From DATAUD01 sp036268455 (GTDB lineage: Bacteria > Verrucomicrobiota > Verrucomicrobiia > Limisphaerales > Palsa-1400): a DNA stretch of 64,000 nt. The stretch is from positions 75,467 to 139,466 of the forward strand of contig DATAUD010000062.1 of NCBI GenBank assembly GCA_036268455.1, read 5' to 3'. Below the pieces are notes generated by a model that had not been told where the DNA came from, did no database searches, and worked only from the letters and a program-made list of their open reading frames with translations. Positions 44,163 through 52,163 of this stretch are shown here, in pieces. Every line of letters begins with the position of its first letter. The first letter of the stretch is position 1. The translations under genes and the position numbers were made by a program.

Positions 44163-44256
44163 CAAAACAAACCCTAAAAAAAAGCATTGAAAATGGAAAG
44201 CCAAAACGGAAAAAACCAAACTTTTCCGCCGAATTTCTCGGAAATCTCCAGCCTCC

Positions 44257-45600
44257 CTAAGCCCCGGCCCTTTGCCGCGCCTTTTCCATCTCCGCTTTGA
44301 CAAGCGCGATCTTGGCGCGGATCAATTCGCGGTTCTCTTCCTTGGCCGCGACCAACTCCTTCAGCAACTCGTCAATCCGCCTTTCGTAATCCTGCTCCCG
44401 CTGCTGGATTTGCCGCTCAATTTTTGACAGCCGCTTGTCCACTTCCAACACCTTGAGCGCGGCCGCGTGTTGCGTCTCCATTAACTGCGCCCGGTCCGAC
44501 AACAACCTCCGCACGACCGCGTTCTTCAGCCATCGGCTGACGTTGGCAACAATGCTTGCCTTCACCGCCTCGGGCATTTGGGTTTGCAGAGGCACCGCCT
44601 CCGACCGCAAGCGCCACGTTTGCGATTGAGTTTGCATGGAACCTTCCGTCTCGATGCGCACATAGGGCGCCCGTTCCGGCGGCGGCGCGATGATTTGACC
44701 AGACGGGGGAATTGCAATCGCGAGCCCGGGCCGCGGCTTGAGTTTTCTTGATCGTCGCGCAAGCGCAAGAGCCAGCGCAATCACTCCGATCCCCGCCGCC
44801 AAGGGTCCTGCCAGCCACAAAAAGCTTTTGGACATCAGCGTGGGAGCGCCACCGGCCGCCGCCCCGTTCAAATCCATCTCAAACGTCGTCGCGGAATACT
44901 CGCAAAAGGCAGATCGAGTGACGACGGGAGGACTGGCCTGCGCCCAACCCATTGTAAAAACGGACCCCACGGGAGCCGATGCACTTTCAAAACCGATCTG
45001 CTTCAACGCTGAATCCGTCGAAGTCAAATCGGCCGCCACGATGAAAACTTGCGGCCGGTTATCGCCCCAGTTTTGAAACGAGGAGATTTCTTTGACAAGT
45101 TTTCCGCCCCATTCCTGAGGCGCCGACTCGCCTGAAAAAATGCCCGCGTTTTTATCCCCAAGCCGCAACGCCGCGAAGGCAAAACCTGAAGATTCGTCCC
45201 CCTCCCGCCACGATTCCGACCATGCAAGGTACGCCTTGGTCCTGGAGAGAATGGCCGCCTGGCCAATGTGTTCCGTGTGTGGATCGCGGAACACGGAACA
45301 GACTGTCACCCGGTAGATTTCCGGCCGCAAAGCCCGCGCCAATTCATCGCAAGTTTTCCAATCGGCGACTTGTTGCAGGACGATCACGTCGGGGTGCAGA
45401 TCTCTCAGTGATCCCGCCACTTCCCGGACAAGGTTCTTCTGAAAGTTTTTTGACCATCCATTGGCTCCCGCCGTCGCGCGAGGCTGCAAGTCCCAAACTG
45501 TCACGCGCACCGGCGATGCCTCGCCCGTAGCGCCTGCCAGCAAAAGAGCCAGTCCTAAAATCCAGGATCGGGACGCGGGAAAAACCGGGCGGGCGTTCAC
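44257..45600 (-). CDS. Exported endonuclease/exonuclease/phosphatase-like protein with coiled-coil tail
   Basis: A 447-residue protein with a signal peptide (residues 12-28). Residues 30-240 resemble a reduced EEP-fold domain: VWDLQPRA, DVIVLQQVADWKT, the GQAAILSRT element and VFIVAADLTSTDSA. However, the catalytic His/Asp positions of true EEP nucleases are not all recognisable, so it may be inactive. A transmembrane helix at about 263-285 is followed by a Pro-rich linker. The C-terminal 110 residues are a strong coiled coil (KIERQIQQREQDYERRIDELLKEL). It is two bases downstream of the 45603-46832 gene, so the two are cotranscribed. Confidence 0.6.
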   Translation of the reverse strand: MNARPVFPASRSWILGLALLLAGATGEASPVRVTVWDLQPRATAGANGWSKNFQKNLVREVAGSLRDLHPDVIVLQQVADWKTCDELARALRPEIYRVTVCSVFRDPHTEHIGQAAILSRTKAYLAWSESWREGDESSGFAFAALRLGDKNAGIFSGESAPQEWGGKLVKEISSFQNWGDNRPQVFIVAADLTSTDSALKQIGFESASAPVGSVFTMGWAQASPPVVTRSAFCEYSATTFEMDLNGAAAGGAPTLMSKSFLWLAGPLAAGIGVIALALALARRSRKLKPRPGLAIAIPPSGQIIAPPPERAPYVRIETEGSMQTQSQTWRLRSEAVPLQTQMPEAVKASIVANVSRWLKNAVVRRLLSDRAQLMETQHAAALKVLEVDKRLSKIERQIQQREQDYERRIDELLKELVAAKEENRELIRAKIALVKAEMEKARQRAGA

Positions 45601-45602
45601 GG

Positions 45603-46832
45603 CTACTCGGCGGTAAGGGCGATCAGAAACGGCGCCGAATTTCCCATCGCCGAAACGAAATCAATGCTTTCGATTTCCACGTCCGGCGCGATGTTGGTCC
45701 AGGTCGTTGTGTAAAGCCGGATCATGTTGCTGACCGGGTTGCTGCCAGTCCACGCGACCGTCAACGTGGGGGACGGATCTTCCTCCTTGTATTTATGCCA
45801 GTCGCGGACATCGCGTCCATAGACGATGGGAATTTCCAATTGCATATGGTTGAGGCCGAAATGGACGATATAACTGCCCACTAACTCGCCTTCTTTGGTG
45901 ACGTATCCGACGGCGTGCAGAAAGTGCAACTGCGCGCATTTCCGCCCGATTTTTATTCCGTTGACCCGCTGCGGAAAACTTTTACGGGAAAGCGATTTGC
46001 TGCTCAACTGAATAATCCCCCGGACGTCGTATTCGACTCCCGCGAATTTTTGCAATCCGCTTGGCAGCGTGGACAAGTCGTTGCCAGGTTTTCCGTGCCA
46101 CGATTCCGCCAGCCCCGCGTTGTAATATTTGCTCAGGTCGATAAGCCGGGGGTCGGCGTTGGGGTCGCGCGGCGGATAAAGCTTCGCCCCCGAAGCCGTC
46201 TGGCCGGCGGCGCTCGTGCTCGATTCGCTCGTGTTCTGCGCGGTGGCAAAAATCCGCGCGGATTGAAGTTCCGTTATGTCAACCCGGTTGGTCAAAAGGT
46301 CTTCCCACGATCCCGGGCTTTCATAAACCCTTCCGTCGAACGACAGATTCAGGACCTCCCCATGATGCCGGCAACGCACTATCGGCACGACAGCTCCGAC
46401 CAGCCCCATTTGCCGCCGTTTCCAATCGCGCCGGGTTTTCGTCGGGTCGCCCGGCGCGTCTGTCTTTCCGAGTGGCACTGGACAGAATTCGTACAAGTAT
46501 GAGCACGGCAATTTTGGGTCCGCCAGCGCCGACGATTCGATCTGCCCCGTTCGTTTGCAGGCCGGGCAAATGAGCGCATTCGCGTCGAGATATTGCGGAA
46601 CAAGGTCGGAAAGCCAATTGGGAACGTCCTTATGGTCCATCTGATAAAGCTGGATGGCCTGATAGATCACCTTCAGGTTGCGGATGCAACCCTCCTTGTC
46701 CTCAACGGCTGAGTTCGCATCCTCCGCCGCGCCATTCGTCTGCGCCAGGACGGATGGCGCCAGAAAGCACAGCGCCAGTGGCCCAAGGGCAAGGAGCCAA
46801 CGCGCGATGCGGTGGAATTGTCGCATTGCCAT
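45603..46832 (-). CDS. Secreted protein with a pseudopilin-like H-x-9-DG domain
   Basis: A 409-residue exported protein with a signal peptide (about 10-30, ALA-type cleavage near VLAQ). Residues about 45-175 look like the soluble part of a type II secretion pseudopilin: GCIRNLKVIYQAIQLYQMDHKDVPNWLSDL, ICPACK, and VVPIVRCRHHGEVLNLSFDGRVYES. The pilin helix itself is missing and a normal signal peptide replaces it. The C-terminal 200 residues are beta-rich with no recognised family. It is first in a three-gene operon with an EEP-like membrane protein and a TPR protein. Confidence 0.6.
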   Translation of the reverse strand: MAMRQFHRIARWLLALGPLALCFLAPSVLAQTNGAAEDANSAVEDKEGCIRNLKVIYQAIQLYQMDHKDVPNWLSDLVPQYLDANALICPACKRTGQIESSALADPKLPCSYLYEFCPVPLGKTDAPGDPTKTRRDWKRRQMGLVGAVVPIVRCRHHGEVLNLSFDGRVYESPGSWEDLLTNRVDITELQSARIFATAQNTSESSTSAAGQTASGAKLYPPRDPNADPRLIDLSKYYNAGLAESWHGKPGNDLSTLPSGLQKFAGVEYDVRGIIQLSSKSLSRKSFPQRVNGIKIGRKCAQLHFLHAVGYVTKEGELVGSYIVHFGLNHMQLEIPIVYGRDVRDWHKYKEEDPSPTLTVAWTGSNPVSNMIRLYTTTWTNIAPDVEIESIDFVSAMGNSAPFLIALTAE

Positions 46833-47449
46833 TACGTGCGGGGAGTTTAGCGCAATTGGAATAACCCGTTCAACAACGAACTGCCAAAACCGCAGTTTCA
46901 GGCCCGCGTGAGGTGTTCAGCGGATGACGGATTCATTATTAACGCGCGGCAGGAGAGATTGATTTGGAACTCATGAGACTCAAGAAATAAACTGAATCTC
47001 GATTTCTTGAGTTCCAACAAAATACCTTGACCCACTTTGACCAAGCTTGACTGGTTTGACCGAAAAGGCGCGGAAACAGCGCTTATTTTAACGGAGACGG
47101 AGATCACAAGAGGCTCTACATCAATGATATATGCGGACTCCGCAACGGGCAATTGTCTCCACAACAGAGGTTTGACCAAGTTTAACCAAGCTTGACCCGA
47201 AGGACGGCAAATATCGACCGTCAAACTTTCAAAGAACAAGCCCTTGGGGGCGATTACCGTTGGACGGCGTTGAGGTCGTTTACATTCATTCGAATGTGTG
47301 TAGTCCCATGCACTTAAGGGATTACTGCACGTCGTGAGTAAGGGTTCCAGTCAGGACCGTCGAAGGGTAACGCAAAGACGCGAAAGACGCCACGACGCAA
47401 AGGCGGGACGTAATCACATTGTGCGCGCGGGCCGGGACCGATTCGGCCG
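46833..47449. other. Gene-free stretch with repeats
   Basis: No supported gene in these 617 bases; the open frame at 46898-47239 on the minus strand has no family character. It contains a perfect inverted repeat (46978-47012), repeated TTGACC/TTTGACCAAG units on the plus strand between about 47027 and 47195, and the 13-mer GAATGTGTGTAGT at 47292 shared with 30561. The composition is more AT-rich than the neighbours. Confidence 0.4.
46978..47012. repeat. 11-bp perfect inverted repeat with 13-base loop
   Basis: ACTCAAGAAAT at 46978-46988 and ATTTCTTGAGT at 47002-47012 are exact reverse complements. A hairpin is possible on either strand. It lacks the T-run expected of an intrinsic terminator, so it may be part of a small mobile or regulatory element. 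Confidence 0.5.
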
Positions 47450-48745
47450 CTAAGAAGCGCTCACCGCATTAAGGCCGATTTGCGCTTTGTCGGCGGCGTT
47501 GTTGGTGATCCGATTCGCGCCCCGCAGCCGGTTCCCGTAAATCATCGCGGCGTCCACATCCGCTTCCACGGTGATTTGCGCTTTGCCCGCGTCCATGAAA
47601 TCGCACGCCGTAACGGTCAATCCTCCGCGCCGCGCGTGGATCGCCGGAGATTCGTGGTCTCGTTGGCCCCATGTGATAAAATGACACGCGGTAAAAAAAG
47701 TGTGCCCCATCCCGTCCAGCAACGCGTGATAGTCGGTCGTCGGAATTCCCCAGAACCCGCACGCGGTGAACTTGACCGGGCCCCTGTTGGCATGGGCGAT
47801 TTGAATTCCCGCCATGAACTGGCAGTTGACGAACGAAATTCCCGCGTGGGCCTGGCTGTTTTCAACGCGCACGGCGTTGGGACTGATGTCCGACCCGCTT
47901 TCAGTCAACAAATAATTACCAGGCCCCGTCTTCCTTTCCACAAAGTGATAACCGGTGCGATAGCCAATGCAGAAACAGTTCGACATGAATTCCCAATCCG
48001 ACTGTCCCAACTCAAACGCAACACCCTCGGCGCGCATAAACTCGTAAAGCGCCTCATTCCAACCGCCCCAGAAAGACCAGAAATGCACATTCTCGACCCG
48101 CCCCACATCGAAGCACTGGTCGATGAAAAGCCCGCGATAAAGCGGCTGGCCGTAAAGCCCGTTGATCGAATGCCGCCCAGCCGGGAAAGTCCCAAAATCA
48201 ACGCCCTGGTACGGATTCACCAGCAGTATATTTTGGAGACATATATTGTCCCCCACCCCACGGATCGTCCATGGATACGGGACCGGCGGATTCTTCATTT
48301 GTTGGTTCGGATAAAAAATGGTCACCCCCCGCAGTTCCGAACTGGTGTGCAGCACAAGAAAAGGCTCGCCGTTCGCGTTGCCCGCGTCAGCCACCGCCAA
48401 CAGCACGCTCCCTGCTTCGTGCGTCCGCTCCGCCGGCCCGCTGTAAACTCCCTCCAAACGAACATTCGGCGGAACACTCAGCCGCGAGGCGATCAAGTAA
48501 CGGCCGCGCGGCACAAACACCGCGAAATTGCCGCTGTCGGAAGCCGATTTCATCGCCGCCGCAAACGCCCCCGTGTCATCTTTCAGTCCATCTCCAATCG
48601 CGCCAAAGTCCCGCACGTTCAAAGCCGCCGGACCGGGTGCCGCGTCCTGCGCGCCTTGCGCGAGATTCCCCGCGAGAATCCCCCCGGTAGCCGCGAATCC
48701 AATGTTTGACAATAATTTCCGCCTCGAAAAGTGCAAATCTTCCAT
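47450..48745 (-). CDS. Tat-exported pectate-lyase-fold (beta-helix) protein
   Basis: A 431-residue protein with a twin-arginine signal: SRRKLLSNIGFAATGGILAG. The mature part begins ALNVRDFGAIGDGLKDDTGAFAAAM, the hallmark of the pectate_lyase_3 (right-handed beta-helix) family, followed by a long series of beta-coil repeats (NPYQGVDFG, FVNCQFMAGIQIAHANRGPVKFTACGFWG). Such proteins act on polysaccharides such as polygalacturonan or rhamnan. Catalytic residues are not certain. The use of Tat suggests folding or a cofactor before export. Confidence 0.8.
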   Translation of the reverse strand: MEDLHFSRRKLLSNIGFAATGGILAGNLAQGAQDAAPGPAALNVRDFGAIGDGLKDDTGAFAAAMKSASDSGNFAVFVPRGRYLIASRLSVPPNVRLEGVYSGPAERTHEAGSVLLAVADAGNANGEPFLVLHTSSELRGVTIFYPNQQMKNPPVPYPWTIRGVGDNICLQNILLVNPYQGVDFGTFPAGRHSINGLYGQPLYRGLFIDQCFDVGRVENVHFWSFWGGWNEALYEFMRAEGVAFELGQSDWEFMSNCFCIGYRTGYHFVERKTGPGNYLLTESGSDISPNAVRVENSQAHAGISFVNCQFMAGIQIAHANRGPVKFTACGFWGIPTTDYHALLDGMGHTFFTACHFITWGQRDHESPAIHARRGGLTVTACDFMDAGKAQITVEADVDAAMIYGNRLRGANRITNNAADKAQIGLNAVSAS

Positions 48746-48864
48746 GTGAATAGTCCAGTCTCAGAACACCCTCGTTGTCCAGAGAATTATCCGTTCGGTC
48801 TCTCGATCCCGGGCGAAGTGTTCCAAACTCGCCAGGCGCCAAATCAATATGAAATCGACCAATC

Positions 48865-49434
48865 CTATTGGCTCCTACCAGTCAGCACTTGGCGCAACCA
48901 GTCGTTTACAACGCAATCCAAAACGAGATGGACCCTGTCCGCCTGCCCGCGATTGAGAACGCTGTGAGGCAGGTTGAAATTGTGATACCAGCATTCTCCT
49001 TCCTTCATATCCACACGGACGCCGTTCATAATAAACTCGACATCCGGATTGGTTACCACAGGAATGTGCATCCGCACTTCGCCGTCCTCAAAAGCCAGCT
49101 TGTAATCGCGATGCTCCTTGATCGTGGAACCAGCCTTCAGTCGCATAAAACGGACGGCTTGTTGCGGACACGGAAACGACGCGAGCACGCGTCGGACGTA
49201 CGGACACAGTTCCAGAAGCGGGGTATCCGCAAAAGCATTCTTTGCTGTGGGGTCCGGGTAAATATGGTCGGCGCGCCCGCCGATGGAACGGAGCGGCGCC
49301 ACACTCCAATCCCCCTGGTAATAACGCGTGTTGAAATGCGCCACGAACGAATCCGACGCAAGCTCCCGCAAGTTCGCTTGCAGCAGCGCCGCATCGAATT
49401 GCAATGGAAGTTTTAGGCTGGCTTGCATTGCCAT
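48865..49434 (-). CDS. Aspartyl/asparaginyl beta-hydroxylase-family protein
   Basis: A 189-residue Fe(II)/2-oxoglutarate oxygenase of the Asp/Asn beta-hydroxylase (cupin) family. The iron ligands are His108 and Asp110 (EHRDYKL, the HxD motif) and His157 (NLPHSVLNRG), with Arg167 placed for 2-oxoglutarate (ADRVHLVLDC). The N-terminal AHFNTRYYQGDWSVAPLRS is typical. It overlaps the GNAT gene on the same strand by 22 bases, so they are coupled. The target is unknown; in bacteria relatives modify peptides or proteins. Confidence 0.82.
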   Translation of the reverse strand: MAMQASLKLPLQFDAALLQANLRELASDSFVAHFNTRYYQGDWSVAPLRSIGGRADHIYPDPTAKNAFADTPLLELCPYVRRVLASFPCPQQAVRFMRLKAGSTIKEHRDYKLAFEDGEVRMHIPVVTNPDVEFIMNGVRVDMKEGECWYHNFNLPHSVLNRGQADRVHLVLDCVVNDWLRQVLTGRSQ

Positions 49435-49901
49435 TCCATCTGGATGCGAAGAATGTCTTCACCTGTTTTCTTGAAACCCAGTCGCTCGTACAACCGAAAG
49501 GCTCGCTCGCCCTTTATGACGCTTAACCGGACAGGCTTGCCGGCAGCGGCCCCATCGCGCAAAAGATTTTGTATCAGCGTCGTTCCAACGCCCTGGCCGC
49601 GGTGAGCCGGCAACAGCGCCAAATCGACCAGTCGAAATTCCCCTTCCGCCCGATTAACGACCATGCGCCCGGCCGCCTGACCACCCACCTCAATAACATT
49701 AAATTCCGCAAGCGGAAAAGTGGCCCGATAGCCCTGCTGTTGCGCATTGAATTGCATCCCAAGGAAAACCTTTCGAGTAACGTCAGGCCAGCCCGTGGCA
49801 TCCAATTCCTCCTTGCGCGCGCTGGAATAGACTTCGAGGAGAAACGCCGAATCCTCCGGCCTCTCAGGCCGCAACGTGATGGCGAGAGAGTTGACAGGCA
49901 T
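49413..49901 (-). CDS. GNAT-family N-acetyltransferase
   Basis: A 162-residue acetyl-CoA-dependent acetyltransferase. Motif A is DLALLPAHRGQGVGTTLIQNLL, giving the RGQGVG acetyl-CoA loop. The C-terminal motif B reads ERAFRLYERLGFKKTGE. The N-terminal start LAITLRPERPEDSAFLLEVY is usual. ATG 49901 is preferred over the upstream codons because it begins the fold. The substrate is unknown; the overlap with the Asp/Asn hydroxylase gene suggests a shared target, which is inference. Confidence 0.85.
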   Translation of the reverse strand: MPVNSLAITLRPERPEDSAFLLEVYSSARKEELDATGWPDVTRKVFLGMQFNAQQQGYRATFPLAEFNVIEVGGQAAGRMVVNRAEGEFRLVDLALLPAHRGQGVGTTLIQNLLRDGAAAGKPVRLSVIKGERAFRLYERLGFKKTGEDILRIQMEWQCKPA

Positions 49902-50124
49902 GATTTGGCAAAATGGCTCCAAAGACAGCACTCGGAGTACGGATTTCCCCTCGGAAACGCAAGCGTAATTGCATCTTGCAAACATGATATTGAAAATCAT
50001 TGCACATTGCGTGAAATCCCTGGAATTGAAGGCCTTTTGTGCGACGGATTATTGGCTGGTACGGGTTAAGCTAAATTGGCGGGGTCATCCATGTTAACGT
50101 GACAACAAAAACAAAAGGAACAAT

Positions 50125-50364
50125 ATGCCTCGTGGAGATAAATCGAGTTATACCGGCAAACAAAAACGCCAGGCCGAACACATCGAAAAAGGTTACGAGC
50201 ATCGGGGAGTCAAACCCAAAGTGGCAAAAAGCCGGGCCTGGGCGACGGTAAATAAGACGACTCACGGTGGGAAAAAGAGCGGTTCGGGCCGTGGCAAGAC
50301 GGAAAATCACGCTCCGGCCCGCAACGGTGGTCGCAAAGGCGGCAGAGCGGCGCACAGGGCTTAA
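50125..50364 (+). CDS. Small basic GGK-rich protein (plasmid-stabilisation-like)
   Basis: A 79-residue protein that starts MPRGDKSSYTGKQKRQAEHIEKGYEHRG and continues with SRAWATVNKTTHGGKKSGSGRG, a conserved family annotated as plasmid stabilisation protein in other bacteria. The C-terminal half is rich in Gly, Lys and Arg, like a DNA- or RNA-binding tail. AAAAGGAAC precedes the start as a ribosome site. The opposite-strand frame over this region is a shadow. Its real role is unknown. Confidence 0.75.
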   Translation: MPRGDKSSYTGKQKRQAEHIEKGYEHRGVKPKVAKSRAWATVNKTTHGGKKSGSGRGKTENHAPARNGGRKGGRAAHRA

Positions 50365-50384
50365 GTGGCATATCCGCGGCCGAA

Positions 50385-51047
50385 TTATTTTCGCGCTTTG
50401 GAACCTTTGGTCGAGCCTGAGATAATTTTCGCGGCTCTCCTTAAATCATTCACGAAACTTTCCATTTGCGCGTGGCGGGCCTCTTCGTCCGGGGCGCGGA
50501 GGATTGAGGAGGGGTGCACGGTAGCCATCACGTAGTGCGCCAGATTCGATTCAACCCATTCACCGTGACGCTGGCTTACTTTGAAAGTCCGACCCAAAAG
50601 GGCCTGGGCCGCGGTTGCCCCCAGGCAGATTAAAACCTTCGGTTTTAACGTATCCAACTCCGCGTCAAGCCACGGACGACAGGCGGCGATTTCACGAGCG
50701 CTGGGCTTTTTGTGAAGGCGCCGCTTTCCGCTTGGCTCCCACTTGAAATGTTTGACGGCGTTCGTCACATAAACGTCGTTGCGAACAATTCCGGCCTCCG
50801 TCAAGGCGCGGTCCAACAGCTTGCCCGCCGCGCCAACGAACGGCTTGCCCGCCAGATCTTCATCATTGCCAGGCTGCTCGCCAACCATGACGACGCTCGC
50901 CCCGGTTGGCCCCTCGCCGAATACCGTTTGAGTCCCTTTTTGCCACAGCGGACAAGCCCGGCAGTTGACGGCCGCGCTTCGCAGGTTGGAAATAGTATAA
51001 GGCTTCGAGATGCCGGGAATTTCCTCCGGGGTTGTTATAGTTTTCAC
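50385..51047 (-). CDS. UdgX-type uracil-DNA glycosylase
   Basis: A 220-residue member of the family 4/UdgX uracil-DNA glycosylases. Motif A is GEQPGNDEDLAGKPFVGAAG, where the QPG and EDL residues are typical of UdgX, and motif B is HPSSILR. The UdgX-specific R-loop is KRRLHKKP (residues 108-115) with His112 at the place of the histidine that forms a covalent link to DNA in Mycobacterium UdgX. Cys29 and Cys32 belong to the iron-sulfur cluster. The GTG start (51047) overlaps the DUF72 stop (GTGA). Confidence 0.88.
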   Translation of the reverse strand: MKTITTPEEIPGISKPYTISNLRSAAVNCRACPLWQKGTQTVFGEGPTGASVVMVGEQPGNDEDLAGKPFVGAAGKLLDRALTEAGIVRNDVYVTNAVKHFKWEPSGKRRLHKKPSAREIAACRPWLDAELDTLKPKVLICLGATAAQALLGRTFKVSQRHGEWVESNLAHYVMATVHPSSILRAPDEEARHAQMESFVNDLRRAAKIISGSTKGSKARK

Positions 51048-51799
51048 ATTTCTTGTTCGTGCCGCGAAAACGAAGCGCCGCATAGTTCCATCAACAATTT
51101 GGCATTCCTCGGAGCGCGCACATTAAGGTCGTTATTGAAATAAGCAAAAACCCGGCGGCCAGCCGCAGACTGTTCTTTAATGTGTTTGGCCCAGGGCGAA
51201 AGTTCATCCGGAGTATAATCGTGACGAGGACCGCCAGACAATCCATGAAATCGAATATACACGAAATCCGCGGTAACGGAAAAATCCGCCGGCATCTTCA
51301 TCGAGCTGACCGAGACAAGGGCGGCGTTGAAATCTTTGAGAAGGCCGCGCGTTTCAGAGTCCAGCCATGAAACGTGGCGGAATTCAAAAGCATGGGAAAA
51401 GTCCCTGGGCAATCGACGAAGAAAATTGTTGAGCCGCGAGAGGTCTTTCTGAAAATTCGGGGGCAATTGCCACAGGAACGGCCCAATTTTATCCCCGAGG
51501 GGCCGGACGCGGCGGAAAAACTTATTGACGCTCCCGTGAAGTTCGTTCAGCCGCTTTATGTGCGTGATAAACCGGCTGCCCTTGACGGCAAAAACAAATC
51601 CTTCCGAAGCTTTTTTCCGCCATCCGTGAACGGCACCCAAGCCGGGCAGCCGATAAAAAGTCGCGTTGATCTCAACGGTGGGAAAATGGCGGGTATAAAA
51701 AGAGAAATGATCCCGCGCCCTTGCATCGCGATAAAAGTCGCCGGCCCACTCTTTATACTCCCAACCGCTTGTCCCGATAAAAACCTGCCCCGCTGTCAT
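51044..51799 (-). CDS. DUF72 (TIM-barrel) protein
   Basis: A 251-residue DUF72 protein: VFIGTSGWEYKEWAGDFY at the start, the HFPTVEINATFYRLPG segment and PFLWQLPPNFQKDLSRLNNFLRRLP are the usual family markers, and VYIRFHGLSGGPRHDYTPDELSPWA with VFAYFNND at the end. The function is unknown; a nuclease-related role has been suggested from associations. It is coupled to the UdgX gene by a 4-base overlap. ATG 51799 is preferred because homologues start here. Confidence 0.88.
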   Translation of the reverse strand: MTAGQVFIGTSGWEYKEWAGDFYRDARARDHFSFYTRHFPTVEINATFYRLPGLGAVHGWRKKASEGFVFAVKGSRFITHIKRLNELHGSVNKFFRRVRPLGDKIGPFLWQLPPNFQKDLSRLNNFLRRLPRDFSHAFEFRHVSWLDSETRGLLKDFNAALVSVSSMKMPADFSVTADFVYIRFHGLSGGPRHDYTPDELSPWAKHIKEQSAAGRRVFAYFNNDLNVRAPRNAKLLMELCGASFSRHEQEM

Positions 51800-52163
51800 C
51801 CCAGCAATCTTCCACTCCCGCGATTCATTTAACATTGGGAATGCTGCCCATCCGAGCCCTTCGAGGGCAGAACCCGCGAGCTGAAAGACGTCTGAATGGC
51901 GAGGCAATGTATCGCATCTTCAACTCAATTCACCGGATAACATTTTCCCTTGAGCCAGCAAATGGACGCTCCTTTGTAGGGGTAGCGCGATACCTTTGCA
52001 CTAAACTCGCCCAAGTTGTCAGTGGAAGTGCGTAACGGAGCAGATTTGCGCCTGCGCCGTTTGGTTTTTACCACCCGCCAAAAAAATCCGTGAAATTGGT
52101 GAAAGATTCGAGCGAGGCCGCTCGTAACCCCAGGGTTAATCAAAATCAAACCAAAGGATAACC
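51800..52163. other. Gene-free stretch upstream of two secreted-protein genes
   Basis: No gene is supported in these 364 bases. It probably holds the divergent promoters of the DUF72-UdgX pair and of the secreted-protein pair. A ribosome site AAAGGAT precedes the start at 52164. Confidence 0.4.

Noticed and set aside
46898..47239. 113-residue minus-strand open frame in the gap before 47450
   Set aside because: No start signal, no family pattern, covers the inverted repeat and the TTGACC repeats.
47480..48709. 409-residue plus-strand open frame over the pectate-lyase-like gene
   Set aside because: Shadow frame; the minus-strand gene has a Tat signal and a recognisable fold.
50071..50355. Minus-strand open frame over the small GGK-rich gene
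   Set aside because: The plus-strand protein is a recognisable conserved family with a ribosome site; the minus frame is its shadow.
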